From: Lachnospiraceae bacterium UBA1201
Lineage (GTDB): Bacteria; Bacillota; Clostridia; Lachnospirales; Lachnospiraceae
Length of the DNA: 13,040 nt
NCBI GenBank assembly: GCA_002309675.1
Contig: DBXX01000112.1
Span: 86,706-99,745, forward strand
Reading direction: 5' to 3'
The notes under the pieces were generated by a model. The model did no database searches and was not told where the DNA came from. It worked only from the letters and a program-made list of their open reading frames with translations. Shown one piece after another: positions 1 to 7,121 of the stretch. Every line of letters starts with the position of its first letter. Position 1 is the first letter of the stretch. A program made the translations under genes and the position numbers.

Positions 1-52
1 AAGACGCCGCCCTCTCACGGCGGAAACAGGGGTTCGATTCCCCTACGAGCTA
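1..52 (+). tRNA. tRNA-Glu (anticodon CUC), 5' part outside the window
   Basis: The 3' portion of a tRNA is visible. The anticodon stem is CCGCC (7-11) paired with GGCGG (19-23). The 7-base loop CTCTCAC has T at position 33 and anticodon CTC at 14-16, which reads GAG (Glu). The T arm is AGGGG (28-32), TTCGATT loop, CCCCT (40-44), followed by the acceptor 3' strand ACGAGCT (45-51) and discriminator A52. CCA is not encoded, since the next bases are CGA. The D arm is mostly missing and the 5' acceptor strand lies before the window, so acceptor pairing cannot be checked. Confidence 0.9.
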
Positions 53-60
53 CGATCATC

Positions 61-88
61 AAACTGCCGTTATTCGGCAGTTTTTTTG
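61..88 (+). terminator. Rho-independent terminator after tRNA-Glu
   Basis: A 9-bp stem AAACTGCCG (61-69) / CGGCAGTTT (75-83) with loop TTATT is followed by a continuing T run to 87. It lies 8 bases after the tRNA end and separates the tRNA transcript from the uppP operon. Confidence 0.9.
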
Positions 89-174
89 TTGCGCATAAGT
101 AGCTCCTGACGAGAACGAATGGATGGTTCTTCTTACGGACAATAATTGTAATATACTCGTGCACGGATGCGAAC

Positions 175-203
175 TTGTATTTATTTGCAAATTGTGGTAC
201 AAT
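175..203 (+). promoter_or_regulatory. Promoter of the uppP operon
   Basis: A -35-like TTGTAT (175-180) and a -10 TACAAT (198-203) are separated by exactly 17 bp. TGG directly before the -10 (195-197) gives an extended -10 element. The expected start is near 209-211, immediately at a palindrome (212-231), and the leader is about 45 nt. Confidence 0.75.
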
Positions 204-211
204 TATAGCAA

Positions 212-231
212 CTATGTCATAAATGACATAG
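212..231. promoter_or_regulatory. Perfect 9-bp inverted repeat at the uppP transcription start, candidate operator
   Basis: CTATGTCAT (212-220) and ATGACATAG (223-231) are exact reverse complements separated by AA. The element begins about 8 bp after the -10 box, covers the predicted +1 to +20 region, and lies 11 bp before the Shine-Dalgarno sequence. The position fits a repressor operator that blocks promoter clearance. It could instead form an RNA hairpin in the leader, but the AT-rich arms and 2-base loop would fold poorly as RNA. No T run follows, so it is not a terminator. The binding protein is not known to me. Confidence 0.55.
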
Positions 232-255
232 ACCTTTTGTTCGGAGGAAGAGATT

Positions 256-1182
256 ATGCCGGATATTCCTATGCTTGCGTCCTCTATGATCACCGACTTT
301 TTTGACGGGTTATGGAGGCTTGTACAGATCCTTTTCCTGGGAATTATCGAGGGTATTACAGAGTGGCTGCCCATCAGTAGTACCGGACATTTGATGTTGG
401 CTGAAATGTTTTTGGATCCCTTTAAGGGAAATAAATACATTCGTGATCTGTTTGAGGTATTGGTTCAGCTCGGCGCTATATTTGCCGTTTGCCTGATCTA
501 TTTTCATAAATTGAACCCTTGGTCGAAGGGTAAGACGCCGGGGCAGAAACACCAGACTTGGGTCCTGTGGGCGAAGGTATGCATAGCCAGCATCCCGATC
601 GCTATCTTCGGCGCTTTTTATGAACTATGCAAACCGGTTCATGACTTCTTCCATGACGACCAGATCAAGCACGTCATCATTGCGATCACCTTGATCGTAT
701 ATGGTATCGCATTTATCGTAGTGGAGAAGTATTTCATTTCGGAACGTCAACCGGTCAATAAATTCTTCAAGCTTTCGTACGAGACTGCATTTTTCATCGG
801 TTGCATCCAGGTGCTGTCCCTGATCCCGGGAACCTCGCGTTCCGGCGTTACGATTCTGGGAGCCATGCTTCTCGGATGTACCCGCCGCGTTTCCGCCGAG
901 TATACGTTTTTCCTCGGCATCCCCGCGATGGTCGGCGCGAGCGGCCTGAAATTTCTTAAGACGATCAAGGACGTATATATTGACGGAGAGAACGGTGGCT
1001 CGATCGGTGCCTACAACTGGTTCCTCTTGGTCGTTTCGATGGTCGTTGCGTTTTTTGTTTCCATGATCGCAATCCGATTCCTCATGGATTACGTGAAACG
1101 TCATAATTTTACATTTTTCGGTTGGTATCGTATTGCCCTCGGCGTTGTTGTATTGACACTTATTTTGGCGATCGGTCTTTGA
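256..1182 (+). CDS. uppP: Undecaprenyl-diphosphatase UppP (BacA family)
   Basis: This integral membrane phosphatase converts undecaprenyl diphosphate to undecaprenyl phosphate, recycling the lipid carrier for peptidoglycan and other envelope glycans; raised dosage is known to give bacitracin resistance. The 308-residue protein is longer than the roughly 270 typical of the family, with an extra N-terminal stretch and a longer loop around residues 85-105. Both family signatures are present: EGITEWLPISSTGH (32-45) and PGTSRSG (191-197), whose arginine (Arg195) corresponds to the catalytic arginine of the family. Several hydrophobic segments fit the polytopic fold. The ATG at 256 is chosen because GGAGG (243-247) lies 8 nt upstream; the Met codon at 271 has poorer spacing. 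It is the first gene of an apparent operon with the FAD oxidoreductase (54-nt gap) and the GT-C-like protein. Confidence 0.96.
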   Translation: MPDIPMLASSMITDFFDGLWRLVQILFLGIIEGITEWLPISSTGHLMLAEMFLDPFKGNKYIRDLFEVLVQLGAIFAVCLIYFHKLNPWSKGKTPGQKHQTWVLWAKVCIASIPIAIFGAFYELCKPVHDFFHDDQIKHVIIAITLIVYGIAFIVVEKYFISERQPVNKFFKLSYETAFFIGCIQVLSLIPGTSRSGVTILGAMLLGCTRRVSAEYTFFLGIPAMVGASGLKFLKTIKDVYIDGENGGSIGAYNWFLLVVSMVVAFFVSMIAIRFLMDYVKRHNFTFFGWYRIALGVVVLTLILAIGL

Positions 1183-1206
1183 TCGCGCATAACGATTAGA
1201 TTTTGA

Positions 1207-1220
1207 GGACCAACAGGTCC
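1207..1220 (+). other. Small stem-loop just before the ribosome binding site of the oxidoreductase gene
   Basis: GGACC (1207-1211), loop AACA, GGTCC (1216-1220). The 5-bp GC-rich stem abuts the Shine-Dalgarno region (GGGAAGGA, 1221-1228). It has no T run, so it is not a terminator. It could tune translation or protect the message within the operon, but this is inference from position only. Confidence 0.35.
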
Positions 1221-1236
1221 GGGAAGGATAGAGAAA

Positions 1237-2832
1237 ATGAGTAAAGCTGTAATTATCGGCGCAGGCCCCGCAGGCCTTACCGCCGCGTATGAATTGTTAA
1301 AGAGGGAGCCGTCGACGCAGGTCGTGGTCCTCGAGGAGTCCCAGACTGTGGGAGGCATTTCCCGCACCGTCGTACATAACGGACACCGCATGGATATCGG
1401 CGGACACCGTTTCTTCTCGAAGGATGAGAGAGTCTGCAAATGGTGGCAGGATCTGATGCCGATGCAGGGCGCTCCGTCCTTTGACGATGCGAAACTGGGA
1501 CGTGAGAAGACGCTCAGCGAGGGTGGACCGGATCCGGAGAAGGAAGACCGCGTCATGCTGCTTCGCCAGAGAGTGTCTCGAATCTACTACAAGAAAAAGT
1601 TCTTTGATTATCCGATCTCGCTGAAGATGAGCACCATCAAGAACATGGGAATCGGCACGACGATGAAGTCGGGCTTCAGCTACATGAAGAGCGTGGTTGC
1701 AAAGAAGAAAGAAGATAATCTGGAGAATTTCTATATCAATCGTTTCGGTAAGAAACTGTACTCCATGTTCTTCGAGGGATATACTGAGAAACTGTGGGGA
1801 CGTCATCCGAGCGAGATCTCTGCGGACTGGGGTGCACAGCGCGTAAAGGGTCTGTCCATCGTTGCGGTTCTTAAGGACATGGCAGGAAAAGCGATCCCCG
1901 GAAAGAAGAACCGTAAGGTCGAGACTTCTCTGATCGAGGAATTCCAGTATCCGAAGTACGGTCCCGGCCAGCTTTGGGAAGTCGTTGCCGATGAGATCGT
2001 TCGCATGGGCGGTTTTATTCAAAAGGGTTGCAAAGTGACCGGTTTAAAGACTGCGACGATCGACGGTAAGAAGAAGGTGACCGGCGTAGCCTATATATCC
2101 GATGGTAAGGAGATGGTGGAAGCGGCCGATGTCGTTCTTTCCTCCATGCCTGTGAAGGATCTCGTTGCCGGTATACCGAATGCACCGGAAGATGTAGCTG
2201 CGATCGCGCAAGGACTGCCGTATCGTGATTTCGTTACGGTAGGTTTGCTGGTAGACCGTCTGAACCTTAAGAACGAGACGAAGATCGCGACCTTAGGTGA
2301 TATCGTTCCGGATTGCTGGATCTATGTTCAGGATGTCGGCGTGAAACTCGGCCGTATCCAGATCTTCAACAACTGGTCACCATATCTCGTTCGTGATCCC
2401 GAGCACACCGTCTGGATCGGCCTCGAGTACTTCTGTGACGAGGGCGATGATTTCTGGAATATGTCCGCGAAGGATACCGTGAAGTTCGCATATAAAGAAC
2501 TTCGTAAAATGGGCGTTCTCGAGAAGGGCGTTAAGGTTATGGACGCGCATCGTGAGCGTGTGAAGAAAGCGTACCCTGCTTACTTTGACACCTATGCGCT
2601 GATGGACCGTGTGGTCGAGTACCTCGATGAATATGAGAATTTGTACTGCATTGGCCGAAACGGTCAGCATCGCTATAACAACATGGACCACTCGATGGTA
2701 ACTGCGTTCGAGGCAGTCGACAATATCCTTACGGGACGTACCGATAAGTCCAATGTCTGGAACGTGAACACCGAGCAGGAGTACCATGAAGCGGCTCAGG
2801 TAAAAGAAGAGGAAGAGACCTCGGAAGAATAG
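1237..2832 (+). CDS. NAD(P)/FAD-dependent oxidoreductase, UDP-galactopyranose mutase / amine oxidase-like
   Basis: The 531-residue protein begins with a Rossmann dinucleotide-binding fingerprint, GAGPAG (8-13), with an acidic residue at the end of strand 2 (Glu33) for the FAD ribose. It continues with GGISRT (39-44) and MDIGGHRFFS (52-61), typical of the FAD/NAD(P)-binding flavoproteins that include UDP-galactopyranose mutase and protoporphyrinogen oxidase-like enzymes. Near the C-terminus, YCIGRNGQHRYNNMDHS matches the second FAD-contacting motif. The tail is rich in glutamate. Relatives of this size often sit in polysaccharide or lipid-linked sugar clusters; the substrate cannot be read from the sequence. 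The start is supported by AAGGA at 1224-1228, 8 nt upstream. It is flanked by uppP and, after 28 nt, a GT-C-like protein, so a role in making or modifying a carrier-linked sugar is plausible but inferred. Confidence 0.85.
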   Translation: MSKAVIIGAGPAGLTAAYELLKREPSTQVVVLEESQTVGGISRTVVHNGHRMDIGGHRFFSKDERVCKWWQDLMPMQGAPSFDDAKLGREKTLSEGGPDPEKEDRVMLLRQRVSRIYYKKKFFDYPISLKMSTIKNMGIGTTMKSGFSYMKSVVAKKKEDNLENFYINRFGKKLYSMFFEGYTEKLWGRHPSEISADWGAQRVKGLSIVAVLKDMAGKAIPGKKNRKVETSLIEEFQYPKYGPGQLWEVVADEIVRMGGFIQKGCKVTGLKTATIDGKKKVTGVAYISDGKEMVEAADVVLSSMPVKDLVAGIPNAPEDVAAIAQGLPYRDFVTVGLLVDRLNLKNETKIATLGDIVPDCWIYVQDVGVKLGRIQIFNNWSPYLVRDPEHTVWIGLEYFCDEGDDFWNMSAKDTVKFAYKELRKMGVLEKGVKVMDAHRERVKKAYPAYFDTYALMDRVVEYLDEYENLYCIGRNGQHRYNNMDHSMVTAFEAVDNILTGRTDKSNVWNVNTEQEYHEAAQVKEEEETSEE

Positions 2833-2860
2833 ATCAGAGTTTTAGAAGGAGCAGGAAACA

Positions 2861-4564
2861 ATGAGTTCCCAGATGGAGTCTAAGGAGGCAGAAGCCTTAA
2901 CAGAAAATACGACCCAGATCGAAGACGGGGAAGAGAATATCGATGAGAAGGTCGAAGAGAAGGATACCCGTCCGCTGATAACGGCTGCCGGTCTTCATCT
3001 GTCCATCTCTGCAGCGTTTGCTCTTTTGGGCGTATTTACCGTCCTGTTTTATATTTTCGGACCCGGTGTCGGATATATGCATTCCGATTGTACCGACACG
3101 ATTCTGTGGGCCCAAGCCTCCTATGATTCCGGCAAATGGATCTCGCCGAACTTTTACTACGCGGCGCAGCTTCCGTTCGGTGGAAATCTTTTGATGCTTC
3201 CGTTCATCCCGCTGTTCGGTGTTTCGATCACGACGCACAGTCTCGGCATGACATTGTTTATGCTCTTGTTTGTCGTTTCGATCTTTCTGGCATGCCGTGC
3301 GGCAGGGCTGTCGCTCGCATACCGCTTCGATTGCATTGGTCTGACCTTGCTGGTGATCTCTTCGTCAGAGAAGATGTGGGAGATCTTCTGGGGACATGTG
3401 ATCTACTACAGCCTCGGGGCGATGCTTCTGTTTTTCGGGTTTGCGATTCTGATCTCCTTAGAGAGACGGTATCGTGAGAAGAAACTGACATGGTATGCAC
3501 TGGCCCTCGCAGGACTGTATTTTATGTGTGTTACTTTGGACGGCAGCCAGATGATCATTTTGGTCACCGTACCGTTGTTTGCAGGATTTTTCCTGGAACG
3601 TTTCTTCGATGCGGAGAGTCCGTTAAACTGCAAGGAGAATAAAGCATTTGGCGTTCTGGCCGTGCTTTTGGCAGTTTCCTCCCTGTTGGGATTGATCTGG
3701 CTCTTCGGTATTCTGGAGGCGCGTACCGCCGGATACGCAGATGCATATTCCGTATGGTCAGTGATGAGTGACTGGCCGCAGCATCTGCTCGACCTGCCGA
3801 ATGCCTGGTTTAAACTTTTCGGTTTGGAGATCAATGAACGAAAGCCGATGTTCAGTCTCGTTTCGGTCGGTTATCTGCTTCGCCTGGTAACAGCGATCGT
3901 GATCGCGATCTTACCGATCGCTCTTATGATCCGCTATAAGCATATTAAAGACCGCCCTTTAAAGATTTTTCTCTGGTCGCACGTGGTGCTGACGGCAGCG
4001 ATCGTTTTCGCCTTTATATTCGGCCTTTTGGCTACGGCAAACTGGCGTTTGTCCCCGATCATTGCTTCCGGTCTTTTGCTTTTGGTATTCACGCTTTACT
4101 ATGAGATCCGAAAGCGTTCTATCGCACAGCGGCTGATTGTTTTAGTCACGGTGCCGCTCGCATTGACCGCATTATTGAACTCCGCCGTGATCCTCGGAAA
4201 AGGCTTCTATTACAATCGTGATAAGGCCGTCTATAAGGTGGCGGATTTCCTCGAACAGAACGATCTGACCTATGGTTATGCTTCGTTCTGGAACAGTCAG
4301 CTGATCACCGTCTATACGGGAGAGAAGGTTAAGGCGCGCAATATAAGCTTTAACGATTTCGGTATTCAACATGAAAACTATCAGACCAGTACGACATGGT
4401 TCGGACCGCAGGAAGGAGTCGACCGATATTTCCTCCTGATGAGTTCTCCCGAGTTTAAAACCTGGAGTCATTCCGAAGCCGGCCAGATCGAACTAGAGAA
4501 GGCCCTCGAGATCCATAGGAATATATACGGTTTTGTGATCGTGGTCGTCGATCACGACCTGTGA
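2861..4564 (+). CDS. Polytopic membrane protein, probable GT-C-type glycosyltransferase
   Basis: The 567-residue protein has an acidic cytoplasmic-looking N-terminus of about 40 residues, then a first membrane segment (about 44-68). A loop with HSDCTDT (75-80) follows, placing Asp76 and Asp79 where GT-C glycosyltransferases carry their catalytic or metal-binding acidic residue. Around ten further hydrophobic segments extend to about residue 445. A soluble C-terminal domain (446-567) contains YGYASFWNSQLITVYTG (471-487), a pattern I associate with the extracytoplasmic domain of clostridial ArnT/PMT-like proteins. GT-C enzymes transfer sugars from polyprenyl-phosphate carriers on the outer face of the membrane, which fits the neighbouring uppP. 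No named family is certain and the acceptor is unknown. AAGGAG (2846-2851), 9 nt before ATG, supports the start. It is the last gene of the operon. Confidence 0.7.
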   Translation: MSSQMESKEAEALTENTTQIEDGEENIDEKVEEKDTRPLITAAGLHLSISAAFALLGVFTVLFYIFGPGVGYMHSDCTDTILWAQASYDSGKWISPNFYYAAQLPFGGNLLMLPFIPLFGVSITTHSLGMTLFMLLFVVSIFLACRAAGLSLAYRFDCIGLTLLVISSSEKMWEIFWGHVIYYSLGAMLLFFGFAILISLERRYREKKLTWYALALAGLYFMCVTLDGSQMIILVTVPLFAGFFLERFFDAESPLNCKENKAFGVLAVLLAVSSLLGLIWLFGILEARTAGYADAYSVWSVMSDWPQHLLDLPNAWFKLFGLEINERKPMFSLVSVGYLLRLVTAIVIAILPIALMIRYKHIKDRPLKIFLWSHVVLTAAIVFAFIFGLLATANWRLSPIIASGLLLLVFTLYYEIRKRSIAQRLIVLVTVPLALTALLNSAVILGKGFYYNRDKAVYKVADFLEQNDLTYGYASFWNSQLITVYTGEKVKARNISFNDFGIQHENYQTSTTWFGPQEGVDRYFLLMSSPEFKTWSHSEAGQIELEKALEIHRNIYGFVIVVVDHDL

Positions 4565-4571
4565 TAAGGGT

Positions 4572-4604
4572 ATATCGGCGGCCGGTTTTCAGGCCGGCTG
4601 ATAT
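4572..4604 (+). other. Imperfect GC-rich hairpin after the uppP operon
   Basis: ATATC (4572-4576) pairs with GATAT (4600-4604), and GCCGG (4581-4585) pairs with CCGGC (4594-4598), around an 8-base loop and a bulge. No T run follows. It begins 8 nt after the last stop codon of the operon and may stabilise the 3' end of the mRNA or help the downstream terminator. Confidence 0.5.
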
Positions 4605-4621
4605 GCAACGTTGATACATTT

Positions 4622-4652
4622 TAAAAGGACCCGTTTTCACGGGTCCTTTGAG
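4622..4652. terminator. Bidirectional terminator between the uppP operon and pyrI
   Basis: A perfect 10-bp stem AAAGGACCCG (4624-4633) / CGGGTCCTTT (4640-4649) has a 6-base loop. On the minus strand it is followed by a TTTTAA run just after the pyrI stop, making a proper terminator there. On the plus strand the T run is only three to four bases, so termination is weaker. It lies between two convergent transcription units. Confidence 0.8.
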
Positions 4653-4655
4653 ATA

Positions 4656-5081
4656 TTATCGATCGTATTTTTCTTCGCAGTAAATGCAACGGTAGGTCGC
4701 TGTTTCTTCATCGGCCAGTTCAAACACCTGCGGGATGCCGCGCTCGATGGAAGTGATACAACGGGGATTTTTACATTTGATCACGTTGTAGATGCGGACA
4801 GGAAGCTTCAGACGACGCTTCTCGACGATCACCGAGTCTTTGATGATATTTACCGTGATGTTGTGATCCAGGTAGCCGAGGATGTCGAGGTCGACCTGAT
4901 CCAGGCCTCCGGCGATCTTTATGATGTCCTTACGGCCCATCTTTTGGCTCTTCGCGTTGCGGATGATCGCCACCTCCGTGTTCAGTTTTTCCAGGTTCAG
5001 GGATTCGAAAACCAAAGTGGACATGCCGGCTTTGATATGATCGAGTACGATACCTTCTTCCAGACCGCTGATATTTAACAT
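4656..5081 (-). CDS. pyrI: Aspartate carbamoyltransferase regulatory subunit PyrI
   Basis: This is the regulatory chain of class B aspartate transcarbamoylase, which binds CTP/ATP and zinc and imposes allosteric control on PyrB in pyrimidine synthesis. The 141-residue protein has the N-terminal effector-domain signature GIVLDHIKAG (10-19), the MGRKDIIKI segment (48-56), and a C-terminal zinc domain with Cys103, Cys108, Cys132 and Cys135. That spacing is identical to E. coli PyrI (Cys109, 114, 138, 141), offset by six. The reading frame stays open upstream to 5246, but the true start is the ATG at 5081, where AGGAGGT (5087-5093) sits 5 nt upstream and homology begins. The gene is monocistronic in this window: a divergent gene lies upstream and a terminator downstream, so pyrB must be elsewhere. 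Confidence 0.95.
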   Translation of the reverse strand: MLNISGLEEGIVLDHIKAGMSTLVFESLNLEKLNTEVAIIRNAKSQKMGRKDIIKIAGGLDQVDLDILGYLDHNITVNIIKDSVIVEKRRLKLPVRIYNVIKCKNPRCITSIERGIPQVFELADEETATYRCIYCEEKYDR

Positions 5082-5109
5082 AAAATACCTCCTGACAAAT
5101 GCTGTAACT

Positions 5110-5138
5110 ATCATACACGAAATACGAAAAAAAATCAA
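5110..5138 (-). promoter_or_regulatory. Promoter of pyrI
   Basis: On the minus strand, TTGATT (5138-5133) and TATGAT (5115-5110) are separated by 17 bp. The expected start is near 5103, giving a leader of about 22 nt. That is too short for an attenuator or PyrR-type leader control, so any pyrimidine regulation would have to act differently. I could not identify a convincing plus-strand promoter for the divergent gene in the same 72-bp interval. Confidence 0.65.
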
Positions 5139-5153
5139 CAACGAGGTGAGAAT

Positions 5154-6209
5154 ATGATCTATCCGAGATTTATGAAACCCGGTGACTGTATCGGCATATG
5201 CGCGCCCTCTGACGGGCGCACTGCCGAAGTCGATATCCTTCGCCATAAGAGCGCGGTAACGCAGCTGAAACAGACTGGTTTCTGCGTAAAGGAAACAGCC
5301 GAAGTGTTTCAGAGTGAGCGGGGCAGGAGCGCTGCGGCAGATGTACGCGCAAATGCGCTGAAGAGCCTGCTTTCCGATCCGCTGGTGCGCACGATCGTTG
5401 CGGAATCGGGCGGAGATTATCTCTGCGAAGCATTGCCCTATCTAAAAGATGCAGCAGACATATTGCGAGCCGATCCGAAGTGGGTACAGGGATATTCTGA
5501 CACGACGAACCTGACTTATTCGATCACGACCTGCCTCGATATCGCATCGATCTACAGCCACAACCTCGGGGACTTCGGTATGGTGCCCTGGCATCAAAGC
5601 ATTTCGGAAAATATCGACCTGTGGCAAGGAAAACTGTTTTCCGGTAACGACGAAACGTTCGTACATGAAAGCTACGATCGCTACCAGCATGGCTGGCTGA
5701 AGCGTGAGACAGGGCTGGAACCGTATGAACTTAACAGCGATGTTAAGATCTTCGGTGTCGATAAAAACGGTAAGAGAGCAGAGCAACTGGCTGCATCCGG
5801 CCGGTGGATCGGCGGCTGCCTGGACAGCATTGTCTGCCTCATCGGTACGCCGTACGAGGACGGTGCGGGCTTCGTCCGTCGTTATAAGGACGACGGCGTC
5901 CTGTGGTTCCTGGAGAGTTTTGAGCTGAGTTCTCCGATGCTGACGCGTGCGCTGTGGCAGTTACGTGAATCGGGAGCCTTTGAAAATGCAAAGGGTTTCG
6001 TGTTCGGACGTCCGGCCATCTTTAATATGCAGTATGACACGGACTATGAGACCGCCGTTCTGGACGCGCTGGCTCCCCTGAACGTTCCGATCGTGTTTGA
6101 GGCGGATATCGGGCATCAGCCGCCGCGCATTCCGATGGTGTGCGGAGCTCTCGGAGCGTTTGAACTGAAAGGCGAACGATTAACGATTTCGCAGAAACTG
6201 AAATCTTGA
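5154..6209 (+). CDS. S66-family peptidase (LD-carboxypeptidase / MccF-like), possibly lacking the catalytic serine
   Basis: S66 enzymes cleave the L,D bond of tetrapeptide muropeptides (LdcA) or of microcin C-like peptide-nucleotides (MccF). The 351-residue protein has the N-terminal KPGDCIGICAPSD (8-20), the central PKWVQGYSDTT (108-118), Glu254 in LWFLESFELS and His321 in ADIGHQPP; the last two match the family's catalytic Glu and His. At the nucleophile elbow, where LdcA has GGYGS and MccF GGMNS, it reads SGGDYLCE (85-92), so by eye Leu90 replaces the serine, with Cys91 next to it. I have the impression that clostridial relatives share a GGD-type elbow, so this may be a subfamily trait. 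There is no signal peptide, so it is cytoplasmic. GAGGTGA (5143-5149) supports the ATG at 5154. It is divergent from pyrI and has no clear terminator before the aquaporin gene. Confidence 0.88.
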   Translation: MIYPRFMKPGDCIGICAPSDGRTAEVDILRHKSAVTQLKQTGFCVKETAEVFQSERGRSAAADVRANALKSLLSDPLVRTIVAESGGDYLCEALPYLKDAADILRADPKWVQGYSDTTNLTYSITTCLDIASIYSHNLGDFGMVPWHQSISENIDLWQGKLFSGNDETFVHESYDRYQHGWLKRETGLEPYELNSDVKIFGVDKNGKRAEQLAASGRWIGGCLDSIVCLIGTPYEDGAGFVRRYKDDGVLWFLESFELSSPMLTRALWQLRESGAFENAKGFVFGRPAIFNMQYDTDYETAVLDALAPLNVPIVFEADIGHQPPRIPMVCGALGAFELKGERLTISQKLKS

Positions 6210-6234
6210 TTTTTCCATAGCATTGTGGTATGAT
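6206..6234 (+). promoter_or_regulatory. Promoter of the aquaporin gene, -35 overlapping the upstream stop codon
   Basis: TTGATT (6206-6211) and TATGAT (6229-6234) are separated by 17 bp, with TGG (6226-6228) as an extended -10. The -35 box contains the TGA stop of the S66 gene (6207-6209). The start is expected near 6241, leaving a leader of about 68 nt that holds a tiny GGGC/GCCC hairpin (6247-6258) and the AGGAGGA ribosome binding site (6297-6303). Confidence 0.75.
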
Positions 6235-6308
6235 TCGGGTGTAGGTGGGCATAAGCCCGTGATCGGTACAAAAAATGCGAAAAGCTTTCTAAGGTTAGGA
6301 GGAAAGAT

Positions 6309-7001
6309 ATGGAAGCGTTAAAGAAGTATGTAGCAGAGTTTATCGGTACATTTGTTTTGGTTTTGTTTGCCTGCGGAACGGCTGCAGTCGCTGGATGTGA
6401 TACGAATAAGTTCGATTCAGCGTATATTATGACTGCTCTGGCGTTCGGCCTTGTGATCGTTGCGATGGCATATTCCATCGGCAATATCTCCGGTTGCCAC
6501 ATCAATCCGGCGGTTTCCTTTGCAATGCTGATCTCGAAGAAGATGGATGTGAAGGATTTTTGCGGTTATGTCGTAGCTCAGTTCATCGGTGCTATTGCAG
6601 GTGCAGCAGTTTTGGGCGGCCTGACCGGCAACTTTGATAAACTCGGACAGAACGGTTTGTTTGATGGCGATGTAGCGAAGTCCCTGATCATTGAGATCAT
6701 CCTCACCTTCGTATTTGTGATCGCGATCTTGGGCGTTACCGCGAAGGCGGAGTATTCTTCGATGGCAGGTCTTGTGATCGGTCTTACATTGACCATGGTA
6801 CACATCTTCGGTATTCACTTCACCGGAACCAGCGTAAACCCGGCGAGAAGCTTCGGACCTGCATTGTTTGTAGGTGGAGACGCTCTGGCAGATGTTTGGG
6901 TATTTATCGTGGCTCCGCTGGTAGGCGGCGCATTGGCAGCAGTTTGCTATATGTTCCTTTCGGCACCTTCCCAGAAGAAGGGCACTTCCAAGAAGAAATA
7001 A
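6309..7001 (+). CDS. Aquaporin (MIP family, AqpZ-like water channel)
   Basis: This is a six-helix membrane channel of 230 residues. The two half-repeats carry the NPA boxes: SGCHINPAVS with Asn66-Pro67-Ala68, and GTSVNPARSFGPAL with Asn177-Pro178-Ala179-Arg180. Aligned by eye with E. coli AqpZ, the selectivity filter is Tyr55, His165, Thr174 and Arg180 (AqpZ has Phe43, His174, Thr183, Arg189). The retained histidine and arginine and the absence of the long loops of GlpF argue for water rather than glycerol transport; Tyr for Phe is a conservative change. The C-terminus is lysine-rich (KKGTSKKK). AGGAGGA at 6297-6303 supports the start. It has its own promoter and a strong terminator, so it is probably monocistronic. 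It is AqpZ-like by its filter, but orthology to aqpZ is not proven. Confidence 0.95.
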   Translation: MEALKKYVAEFIGTFVLVLFACGTAAVAGCDTNKFDSAYIMTALAFGLVIVAMAYSIGNISGCHINPAVSFAMLISKKMDVKDFCGYVVAQFIGAIAGAAVLGGLTGNFDKLGQNGLFDGDVAKSLIIEIILTFVFVIAILGVTAKAEYSSMAGLVIGLTLTMVHIFGIHFTGTSVNPARSFGPALFVGGDALADVWVFIVAPLVGGALAAVCYMFLSAPSQKKGTSKKK

Positions 7002-7043
7002 GAAGATAAGTTCATAAGATATAGAGTTTAACAGACTGAATAG

Positions 7044-7093
7044 ATAATCAAGTCAATGGGCCCGTAATGGGCCCAAAGACCTGATTATTTTTT
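7044..7093 (+). terminator. Long compound terminator after the aquaporin gene
   Basis: The outer arms ATAATCAAGTC (7044-7054) and GACCTGATTAT (7078-7088) pair with one A-C mismatch. The inner arms TGGGCCC (7057-7063) and GGGCCCA (7069-7075) pair around GTAAT. A TTATTTTTT run ends at 7093. It lies only 28 nt before the next start codon. Confidence 0.9.
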
Positions 7094-7121
7094 GAAATTT
7101 TACCGGAGAAGAGGTGTTATT

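Noticed and set aside
1..88. tRNA 3' end as an attachment site for an integrated element
   Set aside because: No integrase gene follows and no direct repeat of the tRNA 3' end was seen further into the window; the region downstream is ordinary chromosomal content.
123..305. Plus-strand open frame of 60 codons upstream of uppP
   Set aside because: It spans the uppP promoter and palindrome, overlaps the uppP start in another frame, and has no ribosome binding site or motif.
625..1104. Minus-strand open frame (159 codons) opposite uppP
   Set aside because: Antisense shadow of a gene with intact family motifs; no start signals or known domain.
1297..2022. Long minus-strand open frame (241 codons) opposite the flavoenzyme gene
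   Set aside because: It is antisense to a clearly coding gene, its product is rich in His/Arg/Leu without any recognisable motif, and it has no ribosome binding site. It reflects codon bias of the real gene.
4611..5078. Plus-strand open frame (155 codons) opposite pyrI
   Set aside because: pyrI on the other strand has zinc cysteines and strong homology; this frame begins inside the terminator and has no ribosome binding site.
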